A stretch of 64,000 nt of DNA. It comes from Saccharomonospora cyanea NA-134. GTDB taxonomy: Bacteria; Actinomycetota; Actinomycetes; Mycobacteriales; Pseudonocardiaceae. Location: the NCBI RefSeq assembly GCF_000244975.1, contig NZ_CM001440.1, positions 4,510,325 to 4,574,324 on the forward strand, in the 5' to 3' direction. Below are positions 10,930 to 20,351 of the stretch, one piece after another. Made by a program: the position numbers and the translations under genes. Position 1 is the stretch's first letter. The number at the start of each line of letters is the position of its first letter. The notes beneath the pieces are model-generated. The model did not search any database. It was given only the letters and a program-made list of their open reading frames with translations, and was not told the DNA's origin.

Positions 10930-11787
10930 TCACACTCTCGCCGCAACCCGGGCGAGTTCGGCGAACATCTCGACCGTGAGTCGTTCACCTCGGGTGGCGG
11001 GATCGATGCCCGCGCGAGTGAGAATCTCGGCGGCACGGTCGGCCGACCCCGCCCACGAGGCCAGGGCGGCACGCAGGGTCTTGCGGCGTTGCGCGAAGGC
11101 GGTGTCGACGAGCTCGAACACGGTGTCGCGCTCGACGTCCTCGGGTGGACTCGACCGCTCGAACGCGACCAGCGACGAGTCGACGTTCGGCACCGGCCAG
11201 AACACCGACCGGGACACCGCCGCGACCTTGCGCGCCCGCCCGTACCACGCGAGTTTCACGCTGGGGACGCCGTAGACGCGGCTGCCGGGTGACGCGGCCA
11301 TGCGATCGGCCACCTCGGTCTGGACCATGACGAGCGCGTGGCGCAGCGACGGCAGCTCGGCGAGCAGGTGCAGCACGACGGGCACGGCCACGTTGTACGG
11401 CAGGTTCGCCACCAGCGCCGCGGGCGCGGTGGGCAACTCGTCCGCGCGCAGCCGCAGGGCGTCGCGTTCGAGCACGGTGAGCCGCGCGGCACCGTCGGGC
11501 GCGTGCTCGGCGACGGTGGTGGGCAGTCTCGCGGCCAGCACGGGATCGATCTCCACCGCCAGCACACGGGCACCGGCGTCCAACAACCCGAGAGTCAGGG
11601 AACCGAGGCCGGGGCCGACCTCGAGCACCGGGTCCCCCGGCGCCACGTCGGCGAGGTGCACGATGCGACGCACGGTGTTGGCGTCGTGCACGAAGTTCTG
11701 GCCCAGCTTCTTCGTCGGCCGCAGCCCCAGCGCCGAGGCCAACCGGCGGATCTCGGCGGCTCCCAGCAGGCCCGGTGTGTCGCTCAC
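10930..11787 (-). CDS. rsmA: 16S rRNA (adenine1518-N6/adenine1519-N6)-dimethyltransferase
   Basis: Dimethylates two adjacent adenines in the 3' hairpin of 16S rRNA (KsgA). The 285-aa protein has [10 protein letters not shown] near residue 26, the SAM motif [21 protein letters not shown] and the catalytic [11 protein letters not shown] (NLPY). A TAGGCT hexamer lies 6 nt before the start, again without a Shine-Dalgarno. It is downstream of rpfB on the same strand (43 bp), a conserved actinobacterial arrangement (tatD-rpfB-rsmA-ispE). Confidence 0.96.
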   Translation of the reverse strand: MSDTPGLLGAAEIRRLASALGLRPTKKLGQNFVHDANTVRRIVHLADVAPGDPVLEVGPGLGSLTLGLLDAGARVLAVEIDPVLAARLPTTVAEHAPDGAARLTVLERDALRLRADELPTAPAALVANLPYNVAVPVVLHLLAELPSLRHALVMVQTEVADRMAASPGSRVYGVPSVKLAWYGRARKVAAVSRSVFWPVPNVDSSLVAFERSSPPEDVERDTVFELVDTAFAQRRKTLRAALASWAGSADRAAEILTRAGIDPATRGERLTVEMFAELARVAARV

Positions 11788-11793
11788 CGGGCC

Positions 11794-11799
11794 AGCCTA
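11794..11799 (-). promoter_or_regulatory. Candidate -10 of rsmA (leaderless)
   Basis: TAGGCT on the minus strand, 6 nt before the start codon at 11787. Confidence 0.45.
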
Positions 11800-11830
11800 A
11801 AGTCCTCGCCGGACAGCGGGTCCGCGGGCT

Positions 11831-13249
11831 CTACTGCGGCAGCCCGAGCTGTGAGGAGCAGTGCGGCCAGGCACCGTAGCCGCCACGGGAGTCCCGCAGC
11901 TTGGTGGCGATCGCGATCTGCTGCTCGCGCGTGGCCTGGTGTGGGTACGCCGCGTACTGGGTGCCGCCGTAGGCGTCCCAGGTCTGCTTGTTGAACTGGA
12001 GGCCGCCGTAGTAGCCGTTGCCGGTGTTGATGGACCAGTTCCCGGTCGACTCGCACTGCGCGAGCGCGTCCCAGACGGCCCCGTCGCTGATGGGCGGGAC
12101 GTCCGGCTCCTTGGTCCCTACCCGGACGATCTTCTTCTCGGCCTTCTTGACGACCTCGACCGACAGCTCCTCGCTGTCGATCACCTTGCCGTTCTTCTTC
12201 GTCACGCGGTAGGTGACGAGCTTCTCGCCCGCCTTGCCCTCGTCCTCGACGACCTCCTTGCCCTTCTCCAGGGTGTCGTCGTAGATGGTCTCGACCTCGG
12301 GCTCGATGACCTCGGTCTTCTTCACCACCGACACGCCGGTGCGGCTGACGTGCACCTCGGCGCCGTCGGTGAGCTTGAACTCCGCGCCCTCTTCGATCTT
12401 GTCCTGCTTGCCGAGGCCGAGGTTCAGCTCGGCGAGCAGCTCCTCCGCGGTGACGGCGTTGGTGGTGACCTCACGGGGCTTCTCGCCACCGTCGTAGAGG
12501 GTCACGGTCTTCTCGGTCTTGACCTCCAGGCGCATGCCGTCGAGCGGCACCTCACCCGACAGCGGCGCGGAGAACCAGGTGCCGCCGGTGTTCAGGTGGT
12601 CCAGCCCGAGCTGGCTCAGCGCCTCGCGCACCGTGGTGGCCCGGACCCAGGACTCGCGGGACTCACCGTCGACCACGAGGGTGAGCTGACGGCCGCGTTC
12701 GAGCTTGATGACCCCGCCGTCACCGACCGGCGCCTGCGGGGAGGGCGAGAGGGCGTCGTGCGCGCCGACGCTGATCCCGGCGTCCTCCAACACCTCGCCG
12801 ACGGTGTCGCCGTAGCTGCGGATGGTCTGCTTCTCGCCGTCGACGTCGACCGTGACGCTCTTGTTCATCGCGAGCGCCGCGGCACCACCGCCGGTGAGGG
12901 TGATCATGACCGCGAGGACGGTGCCCCGCAGGAAGCGCTTCTTCCACGTCTTGACGGCGCCGACGAAACCGTCCTCGGCGTCCGGCTCGGCCGGCTCCTG
13001 AGGTTCGTCCGCCTTCTCCGTCGGCAACACGATCGGCGGAAGCATCGTGGTCTCGGCGTTGATGAGCCTGATGAGCTCGTCGACGTCGACGCCCGCTTCC
13101 GCCATGAGGGTCTCGGCGTCGGGACCGAGAGCGGTCAGCACGTCGTGGGGTGTGACTTCCGGCTCGGGCGAGAAGTCGAGGTTCTCGGCTTCGCTCGGCC
13201 AGTCGAGCAGGGCCGTGGAGGCAGCCGTATGCCCGTCTCTATCAGTCAC
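11831..13249 (-). CDS. rpfB: Resuscitation-promoting factor RpfB
   Basis: Secreted, membrane-anchored muralytic enzyme that cleaves peptidoglycan and promotes growth and resuscitation. An N-terminal cytoplasmic, acidic stretch of about 95 residues precedes one TM segment (GTVLAVMITLTGGGAAALAM). Three DUF348 repeats follow (MNKSVTVDVDGEKQTIRSYG begins the first), then a G5 domain and the C-terminal lysozyme-like Rpf domain, with the catalytic Glu in LAQCESTGNWSINTGNGYYG. I chose the GTG at 13249 because gaaggg is 9 nt upstream; a GTG at 13276 would add nine residues. The long cytoplasmic N-terminus is unusual beside the short one in mycobacteria. Confidence 0.94.
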   Translation of the reverse strand: MTDRDGHTAASTALLDWPSEAENLDFSPEPEVTPHDVLTALGPDAETLMAEAGVDVDELIRLINAETTMLPPIVLPTEKADEPQEPAEPDAEDGFVGAVKTWKKRFLRGTVLAVMITLTGGGAAALAMNKSVTVDVDGEKQTIRSYGDTVGEVLEDAGISVGAHDALSPSPQAPVGDGGVIKLERGRQLTLVVDGESRESWVRATTVREALSQLGLDHLNTGGTWFSAPLSGEVPLDGMRLEVKTEKTVTLYDGGEKPREVTTNAVTAEELLAELNLGLGKQDKIEEGAEFKLTDGAEVHVSRTGVSVVKKTEVIEPEVETIYDDTLEKGKEVVEDEGKAGEKLVTYRVTKKNGKVIDSEELSVEVVKKAEKKIVRVGTKEPDVPPISDGAVWDALAQCESTGNWSINTGNGYYGGLQFNKQTWDAYGGTQYAAYPHQATREQQIAIATKLRDSRGGYGAWPHCSSQLGLPQ

Positions 13250-13464
13250 AGGGTCGATCCCTTCACGTAAGTACACCGACTCCCGCAGTCAGCGCCGCCC
13301 TATCGCGCCCCGCAGGACGCTCTCCCCGACGTACACCGACGTGACTGTGGGCCAGGCGGGTGGCGGTCCGTGGGTCCCATCGGATCACCACCCGACACGG
13401 TCACGGGACCATAACGAGTGCCGGGGGGTTGCGCAAATACCCCCGGGGCAACTAGTGATCTTCC

Positions 13465-14322
13465 TCACGGCACGCTCGGTGAACTCACAGGGCCGTTCGG
13501 GTGAGAGATCCGGAAGCCGAATACCCTCTCCGCGTTACGCCGCGCTGCCTCGGCCACGGCCTCCACAGGCTGGTCCCGCAGCTCGGCGAGCCCCGCCACC
13601 GTGTACGCCGCGCAGTAGGGCTCGTTGGGCCTGCCGCGGAACGGGTGCGGGGTGAGGAACGGGGCGTCGGTCTCGACCAGCAGCTGCTCGTCGGGCACCA
13701 GCCGGGCCGCCTCCCGCAGCGCGTGCGCGTTGCGAAACGTCACCGTGCCCGCGAACGACAGCACGTAGCCCGCGTCGACACACCGCCTCGCCACGTCGGC
13801 GTCCCCGGAGAAGCAGTGGAAGACCACCGTCTCCGGAGCGCCCTCGGCCTCCAGGATCGACAGCACGTCGTCGTGCGCCTCACGATCGTGGATCATGAGC
13901 GGCTTGCCCACGCGCTTGGCGAGGTCGATGTGCCAGCGGAACGCCTCCTGCTGGGCCTCCGGCGGCGAGTAGTCCCAGTAGTAGTCCAGGCCCGTCTCGC
14001 CCACGGCGACCACGTGCTCGGCCGCCGCGAGACGCTCCAGTTCGGCCCTCTGCTCGGCTGTGAAGTCCTTCGTGCGGGTCGGGTGCAGGGCGACGGCGCC
14101 GTGGAGCCGGTCGTCCCACGCCGACGCCTCGGCGACCCAACGCGCCGAGGCGAGGTCGTCGGCGACGGTGACGACGGCGGCGATCCCGGCCGCCGACGCC
14201 CGGTCGAGCGCCGCCCGCACCTGTTCGGGTGTCGTCGCGCCGCACGCGTCGAGGTGGGTGTGCGAGTCGACCGCCGGTACCGGAAGCCGCTCCGGTACCG
14301 GCGGCGGTTCCCGACGACTCAT
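13465..14322 (-). CDS. tatD: TatD-family metal-dependent deoxyribonuclease
   Basis: A 285-aa TIM-barrel hydrolase. Metal ligands are visible in order: DSHTHLD (about residues 17-23), the Glu of [13 protein letters not shown], the His of [10 protein letters not shown], the His of VVFHCFSGD and the Asp of LVETDAPFL. Family members have 3'-5' DNase activity in DNA repair. The ATG at 14322 overlaps the metG stop by 4 bp, so metG-tatD is translationally coupled. A longer in-frame extension is only the metG shadow. Confidence 0.93.
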   Translation of the reverse strand: MSRREPPPVPERLPVPAVDSHTHLDACGATTPEQVRAALDRASAAGIAAVVTVADDLASARWVAEASAWDDRLHGAVALHPTRTKDFTAEQRAELERLAAAEHVVAVGETGLDYYWDYSPPEAQQEAFRWHIDLAKRVGKPLMIHDREAHDDVLSILEAEGAPETVVFHCFSGDADVARRCVDAGYVLSFAGTVTFRNAHALREAARLVPDEQLLVETDAPFLTPHPFRGRPNEPYCAAYTVAGLAELRDQPVEAVAEAARRNAERVFGFRISHPNGPVSSPSVP

Positions 14323-16118
14323 CCGTTCACCTGGATCGGGGCCCATTCCGGCCCCGTCTCGGCCAGCTTCGGGTCGATCTTGGCGAACAGCGGGGTCGGT
14401 TTGGCCAGCGGCCTGCCCACCTCGATCGGCCTGGATTCCCAGCGAGCCTGCTCGGCGTCGTAGCCGCCGGTCAGGATGGGGTTCACCCGGTCGGGCACGT
14501 CGAGGTCGGCGACCTCCTTCAGCTCCGGCTGCGCCGCCCACACCCCGGTGCCGCCCAGCGCCTCGTGCACCTTCTGCGCCGCGTGCGGCAGGAACGGCGT
14601 GAGCAGCGTGTTCGCGTCCGACACCACCTGCAGCGCCGTGTGCAGCACCGTGTCACGACGCTCCGGGTCGTCCTTCAGCTTCCACGGCTGCTGGTCGGAC
14701 AGGTACTTGTTGGCCGCCGACACCACGCGCATGGCCTCCTGGGCGGCCTGCCGGAAGCGCGACCGGCTCAGGTGCGCGCCCACCGTGTCGAACGCCGCGC
14801 GGGCCTGCGCCTTGAGGTCCTCGTCGGCCTGGGTCGGGGTGTTCGGCCTCGGGACACCGCCGTTGTTCTTGTGCGCCATCGAGATCGAACGGTTGACGAG
14901 GTTGCCCCACTCGTTGGCGAGTTCGAAGTTGACGCGGCGGGTGAACTCGTCCCACGTGAAGTCGGTGTCCTGCGTCTCAGGTCCCGCGACGCTGATGAAG
15001 TACCGCAGCGTGTCGGGGCCGAACTCTCGCAGGAAGTCGTGCACGTAGATCACCGTGCCGCGCGAGGTGGAGAACTTCGAGCCGCTCATGGTGAGGAACT
15101 CGCTCGACACGATCTCGTCGGGCAGCCGCAGCGTCCCGTACGGGCCCGGTTCGCCGCCCTTGTCCCCCTCGCCGTTGTGGCCGAGCAGCAGCGCGGGCCA
15201 GATCTGGGCGTGGAACGTGATGTTGTCCTTGCCCATGAAGTAGTAGCTGCGGGCGTCGGGGTTGTTCCACCACTGCTGCCACGCGTTCGCGTCGCCGGTA
15301 CGACGGGCCCACTCGACGCTCGCGGAGAAGTAGCCGATCACCGCGTCGAACCAGACGTAGAACCGCTTGAGCGGCTGGTCGCGCCAGCCGTCGAGAGGGA
15401 TCCGCACGCCCCAGTCGAGGTCGCGGGTGATGGGCCGGGGCCGCATGTCGTCGACGAGGTTGCGGGTGAAGTTGAGGACGTTGGGCCGCCAGTCGGTCTT
15501 GGTGGACAGCCACTTGCCCAGCGTCTCGGTGAACGCGGGCAGGTCGAGGAACAGGTGTTCGGTCTCGACGAACTTCGGCTTCTCGCCGTTGATGCGCGAG
15601 CGCGGGTTGCGCAGCTCGGCGGCGTCGAGCTGGTTGCCGCAGTTGTCGCACTGGTCGCCGCGCGCGCCGTCGTAGCCGCAGATGGGACACGTGCCCTCGA
15701 TGTAGCGGTCGGGCAGCGTGCGACCCGTCGACGGGCTGATGGCGCCCGTCGTGGTCTTGGGGATGACGTAGCCGTTGCGGTGCAGCGCGAGGAAGATCTG
15801 CTGCGTGACCTCGGCGTGGTTGCCGGTGCTGGTGCGCGTGAAGAGGTCGTAGGACAGCCCGAGGCCGCGCAGGTCCTCGGTGATCTGGCGGGTGTACTTG
15901 TCGGCGGCCTGCTGCGGGGTCAGCCCCTCCTTGTCGGCCTGCACCTGGATCGGCGTGCCGTGTTCGTCGGTACCCGACACCATGAGCACCCTGTTGCCGG
16001 CCATTCGCTGGTAGCGGGAGAAGACGTCGGACGGGACGCCGAAGCCGGACACGTGGCCGATGTGGCGGGGGCCGTTGGCATAGGGCCAGGCCACCGCGGT
16101 CAACACTGGGGTGCTCAT
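14319..16118 (-). CDS. metG: Methionyl-tRNA synthetase
   Basis: Class I aminoacyl-tRNA synthetase of 599 aa. It has the HIGH motif in [14 protein letters not shown], a knuckle [18 protein letters not shown] (zinc ligands, about residues 141-160), the tRNA-anticodon residues in the C-terminal helical domain, and [10 protein letters not shown] in the KMSKS position, a form also seen in other actinobacterial MetRS. The start is ATG with a TAGGCT hexamer 8 nt upstream, so probably leaderless. It heads the metG-tatD unit. Confidence 0.97.
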   Translation of the reverse strand: MSTPVLTAVAWPYANGPRHIGHVSGFGVPSDVFSRYQRMAGNRVLMVSGTDEHGTPIQVQADKEGLTPQQAADKYTRQITEDLRGLGLSYDLFTRTSTGNHAEVTQQIFLALHRNGYVIPKTTTGAISPSTGRTLPDRYIEGTCPICGYDGARGDQCDNCGNQLDAAELRNPRSRINGEKPKFVETEHLFLDLPAFTETLGKWLSTKTDWRPNVLNFTRNLVDDMRPRPITRDLDWGVRIPLDGWRDQPLKRFYVWFDAVIGYFSASVEWARRTGDANAWQQWWNNPDARSYYFMGKDNITFHAQIWPALLLGHNGEGDKGGEPGPYGTLRLPDEIVSSEFLTMSGSKFSTSRGTVIYVHDFLREFGPDTLRYFISVAGPETQDTDFTWDEFTRRVNFELANEWGNLVNRSISMAHKNNGGVPRPNTPTQADEDLKAQARAAFDTVGAHLSRSRFRQAAQEAMRVVSAANKYLSDQQPWKLKDDPERRDTVLHTALQVVSDANTLLTPFLPHAAQKVHEALGGTGVWAAQPELKEVADLDVPDRVNPILTGGYDAEQARWESRPIEVGRPLAKPTPLFAKIDPKLAETGPEWAPIQVNG

Positions 16119-16126
16119 ACCTGGTT

Positions 16127-16132
16127 AGCCTA
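16127..16132 (-). promoter_or_regulatory. Candidate -10 of metG (leaderless)
   Basis: TAGGCT on the minus strand, 8 nt before the ATG at 16118. Confidence 0.45.
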
Positions 16133-16191
16133 CGGACCTCCTCCGGCGTTTCGTGCGCGAGGGACACGTGTGGAAGTGGAGGCGTCGCGAC

Positions 16192-16791
16192 ATGTCGGCT
16201 GTCCGGTTACTGGTGCTCGGCGTGGTGCGCATGCACGGTCGCGCGCACGGCTACGTCGTGCGCCGCGAGTTGTTGTCCTGGTCGGCCGACACGTGGGCCA
16301 ACGTGCAGCCGGGGTCGATCTACCACGCGCTGAAGAAGATGAACTCGGAGAACCTCCTCGCCCGCGTGGACACCGGCGACGAGGGCCGGCCCGACAAGGT
16401 GACCTACGAGCTGACCGCGGACGGCGAGCGTTACTTCGACCAGCAACTGGCGAAGATGCTGGCCGAGGTCCGCCGGGATCCCAGCGCCAACTACGCGTTC
16501 GCCGCGGCGGTGGCGTTCCTTCCGACCCTGACCAGGGACCGCGCGATCAGCCTTCTGGAGTACCGCCTCACCCAGCTCACGGGCGGGCTCGCGAACCTCG
16601 ACGTCGCTCTCGACCATGGCACCGACTGGGGGCAACCCCAGCACGTCAGCGCCCTCTACCGGCTCTGGCGCGCACACGTGGAGACCGACATCGGGTGGAC
16701 GGAGGACCTGTTGAGCCGTCTCCGAGCGGGCGAGTACGTGATGGCCGACGACGCGGGTCACTCGTTCGGAAGTCCCGACCCACCGAAGTAA
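16192..16791 (+). CDS. PadR-family transcriptional regulator
   Basis: A 199-aa protein with an N-terminal winged helix (LLVLGVVRMHGRAHGYVVRR, then GSIYHALKKMNSENLLAR), typical of PadR, and a C-terminal helical dimerization region. I chose the ATG at 16192, about 10 nt after ggagg; a GTG at 16153 would add 13 residues. Its stop codon lies inside the first of two TCAAATTTGA palindromes that precede the ABC exporter genes. It is thus very likely a local repressor of the exporter that responds to the exported compound. Confidence 0.9.
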   Translation: MSAVRLLVLGVVRMHGRAHGYVVRRELLSWSADTWANVQPGSIYHALKKMNSENLLARVDTGDEGRPDKVTYELTADGERYFDQQLAKMLAEVRRDPSANYAFAAAVAFLPTLTRDRAISLLEYRLTQLTGGLANLDVALDHGTDWGQPQHVSALYRLWRAHVETDIGWTEDLLSRLRAGEYVMADDAGHSFGSPDPPK

Positions 16792-16805
16792 TCAAATTTG
16801 ACTAA
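16788..16805. promoter_or_regulatory. PadR operator, copy 1
   Basis: GTAATCAAATTTGACTAA has a TCAAATTTGA core at 16792-16801. It overlaps the padR stop codon and nearly matches copy 2, 53 bp away. Confidence 0.7.
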
Positions 16806-16840
16806 TGTCAGGTCCTGCGAGAGAGTACCCGCGTCCACGG

Positions 16841-16858
16841 GTAGTCAAATTTGACTAC
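16841..16858. promoter_or_regulatory. PadR operator, copy 2
   Basis: GTAGTCAAATTTGACTAC is a perfect 18-bp palindrome ending 13 bp before the ABC ATPase start, so a bound repressor would block initiation. Its centre is 53 bp (about five helical turns) from copy 1. Confidence 0.75.
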
Positions 16859-16871
16859 GGAAGGGGTACGC

Positions 16872-17867
16872 ATGATCAAGGCACGCGGCCTTGCCCGGCG
16901 GTTCTCCGCCAGGGGCCGCACGGTCGACGCCGTCCGGGGCGTCGACATCGACGTCGACCAGGGGGAACTCGTCGGCTTCCTCGGCCCCAACGGAGCCGGG
17001 AAGACGACCACACTGCGCATGCTCACCACGCTGCTGCGCCCGACGGCGGGCGAGGCCGAGGTGGCGGGATGCGACCTGCTGCGAGACCCGCTCGGAGTGC
17101 GCAAGCGCATCGGCTACGTCGCCCAAGGCGGAGGCACACTGCCCGAGTGCAGGGTGAACGAGGAGCTCGAACTGCAGGGCAGGCTGTACGGGCTGTCGAA
17201 GGCCGACACCGCCCGCCGCGCCGCCGCGCTGGCCGAGCAGCTCGACCTGTCCGGTCTGGACGGCCGGCTCACCAAGACGCTGTCAGGGGGACAGCGACGC
17301 AGGCTGGACATCGCACTCGGGCTCATCCACAACCCCCCGCTGGTCTTTCTCGACGAGCCCACCACCGGGCTCGACCCGCAGAGCCGGGCGAACCTGTGGG
17401 ACCACATCGACCACCTGCACGCCGAGCAGGGCGTGACGGTGTTCCTCACGACCCACTACCTCGACGAGGCGGACGCCCTGTGCGACCGCATCCTCGTCAT
17501 CGACGGAGGCCGGATCGTCGCCGAGGGCACTCCCGACGAGCTCAAGGCCCGCGTCTCGGGCGACCGGGTGGAGATCGGCTTCGACCACACCGGCGAGCAG
17601 GCCGCCGAGGCCGCGTCGCTGGTCGGCAAGATCGACGGCGCGCACGAGGTGAGCGTGACCGGCGACCTCGTGCGGTTCCGGGTGCCGCGCGGGGACGTGG
17701 TGCTGCCCGAACTGCTGCGCGCGTTCGACGCCCGGGGCGTGGCGATGACCTCCATGCAGGTACAGCGGCCCACGCTCGACGACGTGTTCCTCACCATGAC
17801 GGGCCGCAGCCTGCGCGAGGCCCACACAGCCCCGCCCGGCCCCGAGGAGGTCTCCGATGTGGCGTGA
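16872..17867 (+). CDS. ABC exporter ATP-binding protein (DrrA-like)
   Basis: A 331-aa ATPase of the drug/antibiotic exporter class. It has Walker A GPNGAGKTTT, Q-loop YVAQGG, signature LSGGQRRRLDIA, Walker B LVFLDEPTTGLD and H-loop TTHYLDEA. The C-terminal extension of about 90 residues (DHTGEQAAEAAS...TLDDVFLTMTGRS) is the DrrA-type tail. The ATG at 16872 follows ggaaggggt. It overlaps the permease gene by 11 bp. A PadR operator lies just upstream. Confidence 0.92.
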   Translation: MIKARGLARRFSARGRTVDAVRGVDIDVDQGELVGFLGPNGAGKTTTLRMLTTLLRPTAGEAEVAGCDLLRDPLGVRKRIGYVAQGGGTLPECRVNEELELQGRLYGLSKADTARRAAALAEQLDLSGLDGRLTKTLSGGQRRRLDIALGLIHNPPLVFLDEPTTGLDPQSRANLWDHIDHLHAEQGVTVFLTTHYLDEADALCDRILVIDGGRIVAEGTPDELKARVSGDRVEIGFDHTGEQAAEAASLVGKIDGAHEVSVTGDLVRFRVPRGDVVLPELLRAFDARGVAMTSMQVQRPTLDDVFLTMTGRSLREAHTAPPGPEEVSDVA

Positions 17868-18624
17868 CACCTGGCTGATCTTCCGCAGGGACTTCGCCCT
17901 GTCCGTGCGCAACCCGGCCTGGCTGATCATCCAGATCATGCAGCCGGTGCTGTACCTGGTGCTGTTCGGCCCACTGATGGAGAAGGTCGTCGCCAACACG
18001 CCGGGCTTCCCGCCCGGTGACGTCTGGACCATCTTCACCCCCGCGCTGATCGTGATGATCGCGTTGTTCGGTACCTCGTTCGTCGGGTTCGGGCTGCTCG
18101 CCGAGTACCGCAGCGGCGTCGTCGAGCGACTGCGGGTGACTCCGGTGAGCAGGGTCGCCCTGCTGCTGGGGAAGGTGCTGAACAACGTGCTCCAGGCACT
18201 GGTCCAGGCACTCATCCTCATCACTCTGGCGGTGGTCGTGTTCGGCCTGCGCGCCCCGGTCGGCGGCATCCTGCTCAGCCTGGTGATCGCGGCCCTGCTC
18301 GCCGTCACGATGGCGTCGTCGTCGTACGCGCTGGCGATGACGCTGAAGAGTGAGGAGGCGTTCCCGGCTCTGCTGAACGCCGTTCTGCTTCCCGTGCTGC
18401 TGTTGTCCGGCATCCTGCTGCCCATCACCGCGGGCCTCGCACCGGGCTGGCTGTACACACTGTCGCGCATCAACCCGTTCAGCCACATCGTCGAGGCCGA
18501 GCGCGCCGGTTTCCGGGGCGACTTCACGACGGACGGCCTGCTCACCGGCAGCCTGGTGCTGGCGGTGCTGACCGTACTCGCCGTGTGGTGGGGCGCGAGC
18601 ACCTTCCGCAGGGAGAACGCGTGA
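17857..18624 (+). CDS. ABC-2 type exporter permease (DrrB-like)
   Basis: A 255-aa ABC-2 permease with six predicted TM segments. It includes the signature loop GLLAEYRSGVVERLRVTPVS and the conserved last region LYTLSRINPFSHIVEAERA. It forms the membrane half of the exporter with the overlapping ATPase gene. The substrate is unknown; the PadR pairing suggests a drug or phenolic compound. The unit ends here, and the next gene has its own leaderless-type promoter. Confidence 0.92.
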   Translation: MWRDTWLIFRRDFALSVRNPAWLIIQIMQPVLYLVLFGPLMEKVVANTPGFPPGDVWTIFTPALIVMIALFGTSFVGFGLLAEYRSGVVERLRVTPVSRVALLLGKVLNNVLQALVQALILITLAVVVFGLRAPVGGILLSLVIAALLAVTMASSSYALAMTLKSEEAFPALLNAVLLPVLLLSGILLPITAGLAPGWLYTLSRINPFSHIVEAERAGFRGDFTTDGLLTGSLVLAVLTVLAVWWGASTFRRENA

Positions 18625-18668
18625 GCCGGCTCCCGGCGTGGTGGACGGCGAGAAGCTCCCGCCGCGAC

Positions 18669-18674
18669 TAGCCT
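18669..18674 (+). promoter_or_regulatory. Candidate -10 of the 18681 gene (leaderless)
   Basis: TAGCCT, 6 nt before the ATG at 18681. Confidence 0.4.
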
Positions 18675-18680
18675 GCCGCC

Positions 18681-19286
18681 ATGACCAGGCACGGGACGCG
18701 GGGCGAGGCGTGGGGGATCAGCCTCGCCCCGCACGCGCCGTGCCCCGACTGGCGGGCGCTGGGAGCGAGCCGCGCGGTGACGTTCGCGTCGGTCAGCATC
18801 ACGGACAACTCGAACTGGGTGGACCGGGACGCGGCCGCACGGCTGACCGAAGCTCTGCACGCCGGCGTCCACGCCGGTATCCGGCATCTCGGCCGCCCCG
18901 GCGCCCCGCAGGACCAGGCACGGCACGTCGTGCGCGTCGGCAAACCCCTCGGCGCGTTCACCCCGGGCACGCTCGCGCCCACCCTGGACGCCCGAGCCGA
19001 GGGAGTCGACGACCGGTTCGTCCGCACGTGGATCAGAACGTTGCGGCAGGAGGCCGTGATCCGGCGCGTGCTCGTGTACGCCGAGGCGGCCCAGTGGTTG
19101 CACCGCTTCCGTCCCGACAGGTGGGCCGACGACGACGTCGTGCTGTGGTCGGCGTGGCACAACGGCGTCCCGGGCCGCGCCGGGTGGTTCCACCCCCGCC
19201 TCGGGCTACACGAACACACCGGAGAAGGCGGCATCGGCAGGCATGCGCTGGTCTACCCGTTCACCCTCGCCGACGTGCTCGTGTAG
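18681..19286 (+). CDS. Uncharacterized protein, possibly a glycoside hydrolase 25-like barrel
   Basis: A 201-aa protein that I do not recognise with certainty. The start WGISLAPHAPCPDWRALGAS followed by AVTFASVSITDN, and later alternating strand-helix pattern ending VLWSAWHNG, loosely resembles the DUF1906/GH25-like lysozyme fold, in which a D-x-SxYQG...DW start is usual. The usual catalytic acidic pair is not evident. It has no signal peptide or TM segment. It stands alone between the exporter and the convergent DUF4185 gene. Confidence 0.55.
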   Translation: MTRHGTRGEAWGISLAPHAPCPDWRALGASRAVTFASVSITDNSNWVDRDAAARLTEALHAGVHAGIRHLGRPGAPQDQARHVVRVGKPLGAFTPGTLAPTLDARAEGVDDRFVRTWIRTLRQEAVIRRVLVYAEAAQWLHRFRPDRWADDDVVLWSAWHNGVPGRAGWFHPRLGLHEHTGEGGIGRHALVYPFTLADVLV

Positions 19287-19298
19287 AGATCGAGCGGA

Positions 19299-20342
19299 TC
19301 AGTCGAGCACCAGCCGGGTCCGGGTGAGGTAGACGTTGTACGGACCCCACTGCGACACCAGGTAGTACAGGTCCGGGCCGTCGAGCGACCACGGGTGCAG
19401 GTAGCCGCCGTAGACGGCCGGGTGCTCGCCGCCCGAGACCACCACCTCACCCGGTGTCCACGGGCCGGTGAGCCGCTCCGCCGAGCGGAGCACGATGCCA
19501 CGGCGCGCCTCGTCGAGGTGCATGAGCAGCCACCGGCCGAGCGTTCGGTGGAAACCCAGCGACATCTCCCCCACCGGGCCCTCCACCACCGCGGCCGCCG
19601 CCCGGGCCCGCCTGCTCCAACCCGATCCCGTCCAGTACTCGAACGCGCGCGTGTCGGGCAGCGCGGCCACGTCCGCCCTGGCGAGGTAGGCGTCGCCGTA
19701 TCGGCCGTTGGTGGTGCCCAGCAGGTACACGCGCCCCTCCGCGAACGCGAACGCGCCGAGCTGGAACCGGTTGTCGCCCCACCGGTTCGGCCAGCGGGCG
19801 CCACGTGGCTTCTCCCACGTCCTCCCATCGTCACGGGACACGGCGATGCCGGCGTGGTTCGTCCGCCACACGCCCGGCCGGATCCACTCGCGCACCGACA
19901 TGTAGTGCAGGTAATGCGCACCGTCCACGGCGATTCCGCTGTTCGGGATCACCGTGACCTCGCGACCCCCGCCCGAGGGCAGCACCTGTGCCGCGCTGCC
20001 GTCGGGCCGCGCCACCACGCCGTCGAGTCGCAGCCCCGCGTCGAGGTCCCGGTTGGTGGAGTAGGCCAGCACGTTGCGGCGCCAGTCGGCGTGCTCCGGC
20101 CCGGGACCGCTGCCGCCCCAACCGCGGCCGTAGGTGTCACCGAACGCCACCAGGACCCGACCGTCGCCGCCGTCCCAGAGAACACCGAGGTCGGTGGCGT
20201 GGATGCCGAACCGCTCGTCGGTGCGGCTCGGCGAGCCCGCGCCGGTGACAGGGCCGATCCGCGTCGTCTCGCTCGCCCGCACCACACCCTCGACGTAGCC
20301 GGGAACGTCGCTGGGGAAACGTTCACCCGGCGGCGGCGCCAC
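19299..20342 (-). CDS. DUF4185-domain protein (GH183-type, possible arabinan hydrolase)
   Basis: A 347-aa protein with a five-bladed propeller-like repeat pattern (GVLWDGGDGRVLVAFGDTYG, RDDGRTWEKPRGARW, SAERLTGPWTPGEVV). DUF4185 members have been assigned to GH183 after endo-D-arabinanase activity was found in mycobacterial and related enzymes. No signal peptide is visible from the GTG at 20342, so export or a cytoplasmic role is open. The start lies 9 bp after the Gdx gene stop on the same strand. Actinobacteria with arabinogalactan walls have a natural substrate. Confidence 0.7.
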   Translation of the reverse strand: MAPPPGERFPSDVPGYVEGVVRASETTRIGPVTGAGSPSRTDERFGIHATDLGVLWDGGDGRVLVAFGDTYGRGWGGSGPGPEHADWRRNVLAYSTNRDLDAGLRLDGVVARPDGSAAQVLPSGGGREVTVIPNSGIAVDGAHYLHYMSVREWIRPGVWRTNHAGIAVSRDDGRTWEKPRGARWPNRWGDNRFQLGAFAFAEGRVYLLGTTNGRYGDAYLARADVAALPDTRAFEYWTGSGWSRRARAAAAVVEGPVGEMSLGFHRTLGRWLLMHLDEARRGIVLRSAERLTGPWTPGEVVVSGGEHPAVYGGYLHPWSLDGPDLYYLVSQWGPYNVYLTRTRLVLD

Positions 20343-20351
20343 GGTCGGTCG

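Noticed and set aside
11831-13249. Reading rpfB as starting at the GTG at 13276.
   Set aside because: The GTG at 13249 has gaaggg at proper distance; the longer form lacks a good ribosome site.
13250-13464. A c-di-AMP (ydaO) riboswitch was considered upstream of rpfB, as known for rpf genes in actinobacteria.
   Set aside because: I could not find its conserved core in the 215-bp leader. A covariance-model search with no hit would confirm this.
14229-16805. An 858-residue plus-strand open frame.
   Set aside because: Antisense of tatD and metG and out of frame with padR; no recognisable domain.
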